Positions 1 to 10,429 of a stretch of DNA of 64,000 nt are shown in pieces. Within the stretch, counting starts at the first letter, position 1, and the number at the start of each line of letters is the position of its first letter. The notes under the pieces are model-generated. The model did no database searches, had not been told where the DNA came from, and saw only the letters and a list, made by a program, of their open reading frames with translations. The stretch is from Acorus gramineus. Its lineage: Eukaryota; Streptophyta; Magnoliopsida; Acorales; Acoraceae. Position numbers and translations under genes: made by a program. Location: the NCBI GenBank assembly GCA_030737835.1, contig CM060851.1:1178001-1242000 (forward strand), written 5' to 3'.

Positions 1-131
1 TTGAAAACTGAAATGTAGTAATATATCAAGCCCTTCATTCCCATCTCCCTCTCATTTGCATTATGTCATTTGTGATTTTGTTGAGGGTATATCGGTCATT
101 CTAACTGTCGAATTTTGATAGTTATTATCAG
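1..131 (+). other. 3' end of an intron of the PPR-DYW gene
   Basis: AT-rich stretch with no coding signal in the frame of the exon that follows; that frame has an in-frame stop at 102-104. It ends in a pyrimidine-rich run and ATCAG at 127-131. A CTAAC at 101-105, about 27 bases before the AG, fits the plant branch-point consensus. PPR-like residues (SGHYKEVLSLYQE) are encoded directly after the AG, before the first Met at 171. I therefore read this as an intron whose 5' exon lies left of the window. Confidence 0.7.
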
Positions 132-1751
132 AGCGGCCATTACAAGGAGGTCCTCTCCCTCTACCAAGAGATGAGGAAGGGATCATCACCGGACCCCGAC
201 CAGGTCATCCTGGTCACCGCCCTCTCGGCGTGCGCGCGCACCCGCGACCTGAAATTCGGAGAGCAAATCCACGCGTCCATTTCGCGTAGAAACCTCGCAA
301 CGGACGGTCACCTCAACACGGCGCTGATCAACATGTACGCCTCTTGCGCTTCCATGGACACTGCCCGCCGCCTCTACGACCGCATGCCCCCTCCCAAGAA
401 CCCCATCGCCTCGACTGCCATGGTCTCCGGCTACTCGAAGTCCGGCTCCATCTCCGCTGCCCGTTTGATCTTCGATCAGGCGGTCGACCGTGACCTCATC
501 TCGTGGAGCGCGATGATCTCCGCATACGCTGAGAGCGACTGCCCCGACGAGGCTCTGAATCTCTTCAGTCAAATGCGCGCGTCGGGGGTGCAGCCCGACC
601 GCGTCACCGTGCTGAGCGTCGTTTCCGCATGCGCGCGCATCGGCGTGCTCCAGCGGGCGAGGTGGATTGACGACTTCGCGCGCGCGCGCGGGTTCCGGGG
701 GGACGTGGCGGTGGACAACGCGGTCGTCAACATGTATGCGAAGTGCGGGAGCGTGGAGGATGCTGTGCGGGTGTTCGAGGGGATGGGGCAGAGGAGGAAC
801 GTGATTTCGTGGACGAGCGTGATCACGGGGCTCGCGATGCACGGGGAGGGGGCGCGCGCGTTGGGGATGTTCGATCGGATGGTCACGGAGGGGGTCACGC
901 CTAACGAGGTGACGTTCGTGGGGGTGCTCTACGCGTGTGGGCATGCGGGGATGGTCGAGGAGGGGCGGAGGGTTTTTAAATCGATGGTCGAGGAGCACGG
1001 GATCGAGCCAAGGCAGGAGCATTACGGGTGCGTGGTGGATCTCCTTGGGCGGGCGAAGAGGCTCGATGAGGCGCATTGCCTCGTCGAGTCAATGCCATTC
1101 CGCCCGAGCGTCGTAGTGTGGGGGTCGCTCTTGGCGGCTTGTAGGGTCCACGGGGACGTCGAGCTAGGCGAGTTAGCCGCGACAAGGCTGCTCGAGCTTG
1201 ACCCGGACCATGATGGTGCGCACGTGCTGCTCTCGAACATATACGCAAAGCGGAGGCGGTGGGAGGACGTGAAGCGGATACGTGAGGCGATGAAAAGGAG
1301 GCGGATTTCGAAGGAGAGGGGGCGGAGTTGGGTGGAGTTGGGCGGGGAGGTGCACGAGTTCGGGGCGGGGGATGAGAGCCATCCGAGGTCGGGCGAGATT
1401 CGGGCGAAATTGGGGGAGATTGTGGGGGAATTGAGGCGGGTGGGGTACGAACCGGACGCGAAGAGCGCGTTGATTGACTTGGAGGAGGAGGAGGAGAGGC
1501 GGGAGGCGGTTTTGGGGCACGGGGAGAAGCTGGCGGTGGCGCTGGGGCTGATTGAGGTTGGGCGGAGGAGGAGCGGGGGTGGCGGCGGGGGGCGGTGCGT
1601 GCGCATTGTGAAGAATTTGAGGGTTTGTGAGGATTGTCATGTGTTCATGAAGTTGGTGTCTGGGGTTTATGGGGTGGAGGTTGTCTTGAGGGACAGGAGT
1701 AGGTTTCACCACTTCAGGGATGGTGTTTGTTCTTGTAATGATTTTTGGTGA
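132..1751 (+). CDS. PPR-DYW protein, 5' partial (At4g14820-like)
   Basis: Organelle RNA-editing factor of the PLS class with E and DYW domains; the family binds organellar transcripts through PPR repeats and the DYW domain acts as cytidine deaminase. The exon runs 540 codons from the acceptor at 130-131 to TGA at 1749-1751. The Met at 171 is internal, because the reading frame upstream to 132 is already PPR-like. PPR repeats fill about the first 360 residues (motifs STAMVSGYSKSG, ISWSAMISAYAES, NMYAKCGSVEDA). Then come E motifs, the HGEKLA zinc/active-site motif, CEDCH, and a C-terminus of CSCNDFW: the last triplet is DFW instead of DYW. A Gly-rich insertion lies just before RCVRIVKNLRVCEDC. 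By memory it aligns along its length with Arabidopsis At4g14820, which has roughly 200 more N-terminal residues, so the missing part is off the left edge. Third-codon positions are very GC-rich. Confidence 0.9.
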   Translation, partial: SGHYKEVLSLYQEMRKGSSPDPDQVILVTALSACARTRDLKFGEQIHASISRRNLATDGHLNTALINMYASCASMDTARRLYDRMPPPKNPIASTAMVSGYSKSGSISAARLIFDQAVDRDLISWSAMISAYAESDCPDEALNLFSQMRASGVQPDRVTVLSVVSACARIGVLQRARWIDDFARARGFRGDVAVDNAVVNMYAKCGSVEDAVRVFEGMGQRRNVISWTSVITGLAMHGEGARALGMFDRMVTEGVTPNEVTFVGVLYACGHAGMVEEGRRVFKSMVEEHGIEPRQEHYGCVVDLLGRAKRLDEAHCLVESMPFRPSVVVWGSLLAACRVHGDVELGELAATRLLELDPDHDGAHVLLSNIYAKRRRWEDVKRIREAMKRRRISKERGRSWVELGGEVHEFGAGDESHPRSGEIRAKLGEIVGELRRVGYEPDAKSALIDLEEEEERREAVLGHGEKLAVALGLIEVGRRRSGGGGGGRCVRIVKNLRVCEDCHVFMKLVSGVYGVEVVLRDRSRFHHFRDGVCSCNDFW

Positions 1752-2017
1752 GGTTTTAAAAATAGTTTTTTTTTTTTTTACATGCATCAAATCCCAGTTG
1801 AAAGGGAAAATGATGGAATTTTGTGGCACTTTATTTATGGAATTTTTTTATTCATATATTAATTTGATAAGAATAAGACCCCATAAAACTTTGTATGAAA
1901 AAGGCACCTTGCCTGTTTTACATGTGTCTTTATTAGAAATCCTTCAATTTTCTTTATATGCCCATCTATTTTACAGACCACGTCCATTATTCAAAAGGAA
2001 AATTGTTCGAATGTTCC

Positions 2018-3060
2018 TTGATTAAGAGTCTAATTTTTTTTCTACTCTGAACTTTTTTTATTTTTTATTTATTCCTGAAATCTGATCTTTTTTTTTTTTT
2101 TGCCCCTAGACCTGTGTCACCTCATTTTTTATACCTAAACCACCCCCATTTATAAATTAATATTACATTTTTGTAATTGATCGTTACATTTCTATAATCA
2201 GTTATTACATTTTTGTAATTTACATGTCATTAGTTTAGTTCTATGTATGATATTACATATTTGTTGTGTAAATTATAGTTTTTGTAATTTCTATTGTAAT
2301 TGTTATATAAATAATAGAAGATATTACATTTCTATTATGTAAATAATAGATTATGTCATTGGGTATCACATTGATAGTTTTTGTTGTAGTTGTTATGTAA
2401 ATGTTAATTTCAGTAATTGTCAAGTACATGGATTAAGAAAGTTATTTTATTAAAATATTACAATTGTTCATAAATTTTTAGTTCAAATTCATGTTATTAC
2501 TAATTTTGTTCATATTGCTACATAAAAATTTATTTAAGTGTCTGATTATTGTATTTTTGATATAGCTTGAAAAATTCGTTCTTCCTTATGAAGTACATTG
2601 AATGTCTAGTTCGATAATCTTATTTCATTTTACCCAAGAGGACATGAAGAGGATTAAGAGGAAGATAACAATTAATAATTAATATTTAATTGTAATTCAA
2701 ACAATTGATGTATTTATTTTAACAAAACTTTAAGATTGTATCTATAACAATTTTGTGTACACTGAATGCATTTACAGATGATAATATAATGACATTAAGA
2801 ATGTATATATGACCATTTTGTGTATAAAAATCTTTGCGTACTTTAATGTTTTTGTAGATAACTATTAAATATTTGTAACTATGTGCATAATTTCTGTATG
2901 TATCGTATTATATTTCTGTATTTATGTAACTCTGTCTGTAAGGGATAGTTCGGGTATTATAAAAATTCAAAGGCAAAAAAAAATAAGATCAGATTTCAAG
3001 GGTAAAAATAAAATAAAAAAAAGTCTAAAGACAAAAAAAAAAAAATTTAACCCAAATCAA
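2018..3060. mobile_element. ~1.04-kb AT-rich element with ~90-bp terminal inverted repeats
   Basis: The left arm (about 2018-2113) and right arm (about 2966-3060) are imperfect reverse complements: both contain GATCAGATTTCA flanked by matching A/T tracts, a GTCTAGG/AGGC boundary, and outermost TTGATT/AATCAA. The interior has many TTACATTTTTGTAATT-like short palindromes (2160-2400) and no coding capacity. Long inverted arms on a non-coding body suggest a non-autonomous Mutator-like or foldback element. I could not find a clean target-site duplication. The rest of 1752-3480 is AT-rich 3' flank of the PPR gene with nothing else recognisable. Confidence 0.55.
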
Positions 3061-3607
3061 TGACAAAAGATTATGGACCAAAGACCCACAAGAATCAACA
3101 ATCAACTGTTATACATATTTATAAAAAAATATTAATAAATCCATACAATTCCTTATTCATTATTTGTAAAATCATATATATCATTTTATAAAATTATCTC
3201 ATTTTATAAAATTTATTATTTTTAAAAATCAAAATGGAGGGGGCTGGGAGAAGAAATATGCCTAATATTATCGCAATGAACAATTCATTGTTTTAAAGAA
3301 AGGAAAATGATATGTCTACTCTATTATATAGTTCTTTTTACGGTCCACATAGGTTTTTTTTTTTAATCATATATTCTTCTCTTGAAGTAAATGTTGTTGT
3401 CATATGAAATGGTGTAAATATTGAGATATATTAGTATATTTTTTTTTTATTGTGAAAAATTACCCTATACATTATATTGAACTATGATAACGCAGTGTAT
3501 AAAACTGTAAAACGGGTTGTAAAAATAACTGAGTGAATCAACTCTCTACGCAGAAATCTCTTCGGAAGTTGGGTCTGAATCGGACTCTTTAACAACCCAA
3601 ACAGCCA

Positions 3608-3618
3608 GGCCCAGCCCA
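3608..3618 (-). promoter_or_regulatory. Paired site II (TGGGCC/TGGGCT) elements
   Basis: Adjacent AGGCCCA and AGCCCA read on the minus strand as TGGGCC (3608-3613) and TGGGCT (3613-3618), about 155 bases before the ATG at 3772. Site II motifs of this kind are bound by TCP-type factors and are common in promoters of nuclear genes for mitochondrial and translation proteins. Position and pairing make them plausible promoter sites of the downstream gene; function is inferred. Confidence 0.4.
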
Positions 3619-3771
3619 TAACCCCCCATAAACACAACCACAACTTCTGACCGAGAATCTTGAAATCACAGAAATCCAAAAGAAGATCATCTACCAATCA
3701 CCATTGTCACCCCCCCTTCAACACATTTCGAGCTTCGAATCTTGTTTTTCAATCAATACCCATTGTTAAAA

Positions 3772-6700
3772 ATGGCAGATGTCCTGAACGATGTCCAGCT
3801 CTATCTCGCCCATACCAGGGTAATCGATCCCTCTCTTTTATATTTCATGTTATAGGTTATATCATCCATCACAATTACATGCCCTTCAATTGCAATTCTG
3901 AATAGTTTCCCTCACGATCTCAACTGTGGGTCGATTGAATTTAGCCCGATTTCGCATCGCATTTATCGCGCACAAGCTGTTTGTTTTTATATCTCATCCG
4001 GTCCTTTCTGTGCCGATTTGCAGACGAAGTTGAGCGAGGAGGAGAAGAAGGCGCTTATCGCGTGCCGGAAGAAAGCGGGAGAGGATTCTATCGTTGGCAC
4101 GTGGATCGGTTACGCCATCACTTTCCCTTTCTTAGGTTCGTTTGTTCTTACTGGTGCTGTTTAGGGTCCGGATCCAGTCAGGACTGCTTCGATCAGTCCC
4201 ATCAATATCGAGCTACATAGCTTATGAATCAAAGGAGAGTGGATCATGTACACCCAACAATTGGCTGTGCAGTTTGATTCGTAGGTTGTGCAATTCGATT
4301 TATAAACTGTGCTGTTTAATACTGCTGGGACTGATCGAAGTCAGTTCTGCTTGGATCCAGAGTCCGGACTATGTTGTTTATGTAATGCACACACAATATA
4401 TCTGTAAGAGTGTATAATATGGGATCTATATCGAGGGTGGATAAATTAACCAGGTCCTAGACGAACTCCTAAATGGCTACCCTATATGTAGTTGCACACA
4501 CAAAAAAAAGAAAATTGATGAGTATTCACGCAAAGTTTTTACCCTCTTAGGGTTGGTTTGGCAAGGGGATAAGTGATGGATTAGGGGTGATTGTGGAGAT
4601 AAGTGGGGGAAGATGACAACTTATCTTGTTTGGTATAAAAAATAATTAGGATAAAGTGCGGACAATTGTCCCGATTTTAAAATAAAAATGGGGATTTTTT
4701 GTTCCACCGAAAGGCTGAAATAACATTTATCCCCACTTTTTATCCCCTAAATTAGGATAATTTTGATAAATGTGAATAAGAATAAAATTGATGGACTTTT
4801 TATCCCCTAAATTAGGATAACTTATCCTCAAAATCTTAACCCCTTGCCAAACCTGCCCTCAGGGACTAAAAACCCGCTTAGTGTCAGAGTTGACACTATC
4901 TCTGATAGTTATGATGTTTAATAAGATTCGGTCGCTTGTCATCTTTAGTTAGAAACTCTTCATGGTTGTTATGGGCAAAAAAATGGAGGTATCTTTACCG
5001 TGTCATAAAACTTAGGGCTAGTTTGGTAACTCTGGTTCAAAAGTGAAATTCCTTCTTCCCACAAATCTAGTTTTGTTAGATTCCGTGGAAGGAGATAGTT
5101 TGCCTGGGATGTCCAGCATGAATGAAATATTTCAAACGCAAAGTTCCTTAATATTCCAATAAAAGGAGAAAGTGATTGAATGTCAAACTGGTCCTAAGTA
5201 ATGAGTTCTTTATGGTCAATCTCTTTGGAATTTCAAGCATTTGATTGTTATATTATTATGAGAGAACCAAATAGGATTCCTATCGTTGTCTTTTTGGGCT
5301 TGGAGTGAGATGTGAGCACAATTTTACGACCTGGCTATGAGTCTGGCATGTACTTATAAGTGGGACGAGATAAAAAATGAATTAAAGTAGACTAGTAGAG
5401 GTACACACACTACTGTTATACCTTTGTTTCTTGTTTGGTTGGCTTTGAATTTTGTTCTATATGGGCTTTAGTTAGATTTGGTGGTTCACATGGAAATGTG
5501 AGCGAGTGAGGGATAGTTGAGCTGGGATAGATTGGTTCCTCCATCCTTGTCTATTTGGGGCATAGCCAGGTAAATTTTGTTAAACAAACATGGAATAGAG
5601 GGATAAACTCTATTCTAACCTTTATCTCCTCATCTATCCCCAACCAAAATGGAGTGCAAAGGTTTATGCATGTGTTCCTCAGTCAAGGTCAGTTGGTTCA
5701 TGCATCGGATGCCATCTCAATACAATTGACACAAAATTCGTAGACGTAGCTCATTGGTGAGTAATGTTTCCACATTTAAAACCTGTAAGAAAACAATATA
5801 TGGATGGATGTTGCATGCGTATAAAGATAGCGTGTACAACATAAAATTAGGATTGCCATCTCAGAAAGAAAATTCTCTTAACATCAGACCTTTAGGAGTC
5901 TACACTTCTTTGGTTATCTAGCTGATCATGCCGTCCATTGCATCTCAGTGGTGTTTCCTTTTATGCTTGTTTTATGTTTTGCCTCTGTCAGGAATCTGTG
6001 GTGTAGGATTCTGGTTTGATATAAACATGTGTAAGATTCTTGCTAGTTTTATGGTTACCGACTGATGAAGATGTAAACATTGACTATTCTCAAATGCCAA
6101 TAGTCTAGGCCTTCCTCCCTGGGATGGAGTGATCATGAGACCTTATCCTAACAATCTCCTCTGTTCTATTACAGCCGTAGTCCTAATCTTCCAAGCCAGT
6201 TTTAACCATCCACTACCTCTACTAATCCATCCCCAACTCCTCTCATCCATCGCCACTTTTTTCTATTACAGCCCCAAGATTTTTCATTCATGCTCAAATT
6301 CCATTCACACCATGGAGGATGGATGCAAACACGAGAATTTTTGAATTTTAAGAATATCTCCATGTAAATGAGATAGGCTGTTTTTTCATACCTAACCCCA
6401 ACACCAAGCAGTTAAATTCAGATAGGGGACCCTGCCTTTGTAATCAAGTTGATTAGACTCTTTGATAAGCATTTTAGTAATTTAGTGTAAACCATTTTAT
6501 GCACCTTAGCAGAGTTTATTGTGAATCTGTGCTTCAGTTGTAACTCTAATTGGTTTTATCACTTATTTTTCTTACAGTAACCAAGCATGTACCTCCATTG
6601 ACCAAGGCCGGCATTTTTTTGGGTGAGTTTTCAAAGCCTTTTCAGTTACGAGATCAAAATTTTCATTTACCATATAACATTAAATCCATATGTTTCCATT

Positions 6701-7825
6701 TTAGTGATAAACGTGTTAACTAATGTTTAGCGGCGGGCCTACTGGGAAGCAAGCTAACTTTAATGAAATCCTTGAATGCAAGCATCGAACATCTTCTTTC
6801 TTTGGAGGGGAGCAACCTGCAGCCGATTGTCGCCAGCGTGTAGCTTCCCAATCTTTATATCTTCAGTTTTACCAATGTGACGTTTGGAAATATGTTTTGG
6901 TTGATTCTGCTTTTGCAAGAATCAACTTAAGCTAAATGTGTTTCTAAACAGCCCAAATTGTAGCATTGAGAAAATGACTTTGGAAAAACAACTTTTCACT
7001 TAAGGCAATGTTTTGAAATGGGTTAGCTTTTGAAGGCTATTTTTATAGGAATCATATTTAATTGAAACTTGTTTCCAAATGCTCCAAAGGCCTTAGCTTT
7101 TAGCTATAGCAAAAAAAAACTTTTATTTATTAAAAAAAACCTTTTAAGGAATCTAAATAAAAGTTTTCAAAAGCTACTCTAATTGAACCTTAAAGCGACA
7201 TTAAAACAACTTTTTAGGAAACATACTTTAATTAGAAAGATGTTTTTTTTTATTGGTAGAAAAATGCTTTTTTATAACTGAAAGTTTGTCTCACTTTTTC
7301 TAAAGTTGAGACCGTTGGGAGCATTTGGAAATGATCTTGTATTAAACATGATTCCTGTGAAAAGAAGAATCTCCATATGCTGCCCCCAACTGGTTTCCAA
7401 ATGCAACATAAAAAAAAAAGCCAATCTATTTTAAAATCAACTTCTAGTGAGCAATTGCTTTTCAGACGGCTTTCCAAACACTAAATAACCTAATCGTTCT
7501 AACGCACCTTTCGATCCACACATCTCTTGACAGGATTCTCGCCAACCATCGAAACAATGCCCGTCGTATGAAACTTGTTGATAGGTTCTTCTACCCGGAG
7601 CCGGTGTTTGGTGACACAAGCCCCGATGAGCCAATCTCACGATGGCGCCCCAGAAGCACATTCGTCGAAAGAGTTGCTGAGGAGACGAGAACAGATAACA
7701 GGGTCACCATGAACAGGACTCTGATCGCAGAACATGTCGGTGGCCTCCCCGAAGAAAGCTTCCATCATCGCAAGAAGGCGCACAGGCGGCACCGGGTAGC
7801 CCATACAGAGAACTCTTTGAGCTGA
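3772..7825 (+). CDS. Small two-helix membrane protein, OCIA-domain-like, 5 exons
   Basis: Exons 3772-3819, 4024-4135, 6578-6622, 6731-6839 and 7534-7825 join in frame to 201 aa; all introns are GT-AG (phases 0, 1, 1, 2). The N-terminus is short and acidic, then comes TKLSEEEKKALIACRKKAGE, a hydrophobic segment near residues 40-56 (GTWIGYAITFPFL), a KHVPPLTK turn, a second hydrophobic segment near 63-80 (AGIFLAAGLLGSKL), an IVASVILANHRNNARRMK stretch, and a polar C-terminal tail rich in Arg and His. The Glu-rich start, the conserved Cys-Arg and the paired helices resemble the OCIA domain of metazoan mitochondrial/endosomal OCIAD proteins; that is a family-level inference from memory, not a firm assignment. 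Site II elements upstream would suit a mitochondrial protein. The gene model itself is well supported by frame continuity. Intron 2 (2.4 kb) holds two MITEs. Confidence 0.7.
4549..4859. mobile_element. ~310-bp MITE in intron 2 of the OCIA-like gene
   Basis: The ends are a 20-bp inverted repeat with two mismatches: AGGGTTGGTTTGGCAAGGGG at 4549 and CCCCTTGCCAAACCTGCCCT ending at 4859. The body is non-coding and contains a 25-bp direct repeat (CTTTTTATCCCCTAAATTAG... at 4736 and again at 4796). The GGTTTGG-type terminus resembles hAT-derived MITEs, but no clear 8-bp target duplication is visible. Confidence 0.6.
5011..5198. mobile_element. ~190-bp MITE in the same intron
   Basis: CTTAGGGCTAGTTTGGTAAC at 5011 and TCAAACTGGTCCTAAG ending at 5198 are imperfect reverse complements. 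There is no coding capacity. It is a different family from the element at 4549. The rest of the intron up to 6577 shows nothing I can name. Confidence 0.5.
7041..7364. repeat. Foldback repeat in intron 4 of the OCIA-like gene
   Basis: The left arm (7041-7088, containing GGAATCATATTTAATTG and TTTCCAAATGCTCC) and the right arm (7316-7364, containing GCATTTGGAAATGATC and AAACATGATTCC) are reverse complements over about 48 bases with few mismatches. It looks like a MITE or foldback insertion whose outer limits within the intron (6840-7533) I cannot fix. Confidence 0.45.
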
Positions 7826-8741
7826 TGCCATACAAAAGCATATGCATAAGGCAGGGGAGGGGACAGAAGAAAGCTGTCAGTTGTAGGATTTGAGTTTTTC
7901 CAGTGCTGAGAGATTGAATGTGTTTGAGAGCAAATAATTTAATTTGTGTTTTGAGTGAATGTTCCAGCAATAGAGTAAGTCTGAATTATCTGGAAAAAAG
8001 TTATATATATATTATTCATTTAACTAAACATGTATTTTATTAATTAGATTAAGCTTGCATGTAATGTTTTATAAAGTTTGTAAGGCAACTAAGGCTGCGG
8101 TTGGTTGTGCGATTGAAACCTTTTTTTTTATTTGTAAAATTAAATAATGGATGTGCGATCAAAATGTTGAGTTTCTAGAATCTTATGTTTCAAACTCGAT
8201 TTTTAAAAATAATTATTTTATTAATTTTTTTAATCACAATATTTTGATGAGGAAGATGATGATTTAAAAAATACAATACTGAAAATGTGTTTGAATATGC
8301 GTTGAGAAGTTTTAATTTTTTAAATATAGAATCTATTAAACATAAATTCAAATAAATAATGTCAAAAAGATGTTTTCACATAATCAAATGGATATTTTTA
8401 ACTTCAGCTGTGATTTCAAATGTTAGTTTTGACCTTCAGAAAGTTAAAAACAACTTTCAACATTACTTTAATAATTTAAAACATAAATTGTTTAAAAAAC
8501 CAAATACAAACACTTGAACCAAAATCAACACACTTTCTGGATTGACTTCTAGAAAAAAGTACATTAGTGGGAAATTTCACAAACGCACAAGACACCCATA
8601 ATAAAATACATTTTCTATATATCAAATATTTACTTATTCATGTATATATATTTTATGTTACTATAAAAATATATATTTAAATCCACAATTACATATTTTT
8701 AAACAATTTCATTAACTTAAAGCCTCTCAGTGGATGTTGTA

Positions 8742-8756
8742 CACGTGTCACACGTG
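8742..8756. promoter_or_regulatory. Twin G-box / ABRE motif
   Basis: CACGTG occurs at 8742-8747 and again at 8751-8756, spaced 9 bases apart. Paired ACGTG cores bind bZIP or bHLH factors and are typical of ABA/stress-responsive plant promoters. They lie about 350 bases before the HSP20-like start codon, which fits a stress-type gene. Binding is inferred. Confidence 0.5.
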
Positions 8757-8804
8757 CGATTATATCCAACCGTTAAGCGGCCTTCATCGGCGAAACAGTC
8801 AATA

Positions 8805-8824
8805 CTCTCTCTCTCTCTCTCTCT
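8805..8824. repeat. (CT)n microsatellite in the 5' flank
   Basis: Ten CT units in a row. CT/GA tracts near plant transcription starts are common core-promoter or 5' UTR elements. Confidence 0.7.
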
Positions 8825-8888
8825 GAATCCATAAATGTATCTCAAAATTTAATCCATTATTTTTGGGGATTATTTTGTTCCGGTAAAA

Positions 8889-8903
8889 TTAGGGTTAGGG
8901 TTT
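8889..8903 (-). promoter_or_regulatory. Telo-box (AAACCCTAACCCTAA)
   Basis: Two telomere-type units occur within the probable 5' UTR or proximal promoter of the HSP20-like gene. Telo-boxes are known plant cis-elements linked to growth-related expression and Polycomb recruitment. A single short occurrence could also be chance. Confidence 0.35.
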
Positions 8904-9103
8904 TCGAATCAGATCTTGTCGATACAGTCAAAAGATCGAGTCTTTTTTAAATCTTCCATATCGGCGAATCTCAATTTTGATGTGACACCACTCATCATCC
9001 CAATTAGGGTTTCCGATCCCCCTTATTAGGCTTTGATTTTGCCTTCATTGGATGAAAATTGGATCCAATTAGGGCTTCTGTAGTCACCATTTTTAGGGTC
9101 ACG

Positions 9104-9610
9104 ATGAAGGTCCACCCGGTGCCGAAGAAGAGGAACATCACCGTCCGATTCGGAAACGTCACCACTTCCGGCGACCCTCTCTCGTCGCCGTCCGCGGCGG
9201 CGGCGGCGGCGAAGAAGCTTCGACGCCTCCCCCACATCTTCGCGAGGGTGCTCGAGCTCCCCTTCCGCGCCGACGCGGACGTCGCCGTCCACGACTCTCC
9301 GGGCTTCCTCCGGTTCGTCGCCGCCACCGACGACGACCTCGGGCCCGGCGTCCGGGCCCGGCCCGTCGAGGTCCACCCCGGGGTCACCAAGGTCTACATC
9401 GAGGCGCCGGGGCTCCTCGGGATCCCCGCCCTCTCGGAGCTCGAGCTCGACGTGTGGAGGTTCCGGCTTCCGGCGTCGACGCGGCCGGATCTCGCCAGCG
9501 CGGAGTACGGGGACGGGGAGCTCATCGTGACCGTCCCGAAGGGGGTGGTCGCCGAGGAGGAGGAGGAGGTCTGGGGGGAGGGCTTCGGGCGGCTCGTGAT
9601 TGTACAGTAA
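9104..9610 (+). CDS. HSP20-like (alpha-crystallin domain) protein, single exon
   Basis: 168 aa from the Met at 9104. An in-frame Met at 9059 would add 15 residues, but MKVHPVPKKRNITVRFG reads as the natural start and the extra residues are unstructured. An Ala tract (residues ~39-44) and KKLRRLPHIFARV precede the domain. The C-terminal half has the strand pattern of an alpha-crystallin domain: VTKVYIEAPG, LELDVWRFRLPAST, then AEYGDGELIVTVPKG, equivalent to the 'GxLxVxVPK' strand of small HSPs. It lacks a C-terminal I-x-I tail, so it is a divergent HSP20-like protein, not a classical class I-II small HSP. Third positions are almost all G or C. It lies near the At4g14820-like PPR gene; Arabidopsis At4g14830 is, as I recall, also annotated as a heat-shock protein and may be the counterpart. 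Confidence 0.75.
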   Translation: MKVHPVPKKRNITVRFGNVTTSGDPLSSPSAAAAAAKKLRRLPHIFARVLELPFRADADVAVHDSPGFLRFVAATDDDLGPGVRARPVEVHPGVTKVYIEAPGLLGIPALSELELDVWRFRLPASTRPDLASAEYGDGELIVTVPKGVVAEEEEEVWGEGFGRLVIVQ

Positions 9611-10429
9611 TTGCGCCATCTCTGTTTACCTGTTACGGGTGTTTCTCTGTCTTTGCTTGTTTCAGTTCAATTTTTAGTTTTTGTAAGTATATATGACGTG
9701 ATGGTGATGTTGTCGCAATTTTCGCTTGATAAATTTGCTACACTGTCTTTCATGATCTAATTCATGACCATGTTCAAGAATTGCTTGAATACATGAACTT
9801 GGAATTCACTGTGTTATCTGGTAAAGTTGTTTATGCTAATCAAATAAGTGATTGCTAGTATCATTTAGTTTAGATTTGAAGAATATTGTTTGCCTTTCAA
9901 ATCTGAACAGCCGGGATTAGAGTTGATAATGGAAAGAATGAATTAATAGAGTCATATTGGTGGAGTGATCAGTGAATGCAGTTTGCTTTCTGACTTCTAG
10001 GAATTCAAGAATTTCTAAAGCTTTGTGATGAAGATGTGAAATAAGTGTGTTTAATTTGTTTTGTTCCCAAACAAACTGACCTACAATGTTTGTTCACTTT
10101 TGTAGGATTGTCATCTTATAATCAGTTAGTTTTGATTCTTGTTTAGCTTGGCAAGTTGGCTTCATTAATGTTATTGGAAGTTAAATGTGTTTTGTGAATG
10201 TCATCCCTAGAAAGAAGGTTTTGTTCACGTCCGACATATTGGCAATATGTTATTTAGATGGTGTTTCATATATTGTTTGGTGATATGAATTCAGTTTTGA
10301 TGTGAATGTTGCTTCCCATGTTTGATAGGTTCACCAGCATGAATACATTTCATATGCTTTCTATTTATGTGTAATTTTGTTTGTCTTGTGTGTTCTACCA
10401 TGTGTGCAACAACATCAAAACCTTTATCT

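Larger units (their letters stand above)
7826..9103. other. Intergenic and 5' flank of the HSP20-like gene
   Basis: AT-rich. Holds the 3' flank of the OCIA-like gene, an isolated terminus of MITE family A near 8093-8120 (GGTTGGTTGTGCGATTG), and then promoter-like sequence from about 8700, described separately. No open frame of interest. Confidence 0.5.

Noticed and set aside
186-1829. Several minus-strand open frames over the first PPR gene
   Set aside because: Shadow frames produced by extreme third-position GC; Arg/Pro/His-rich with no domain.
6723-6935. 70-codon frame starting MFSGGPTGKQANF
   Set aside because: Overlaps exon 4 of the OCIA-like gene in the wrong frame; the exon's own frame joins cleanly to both neighbours.
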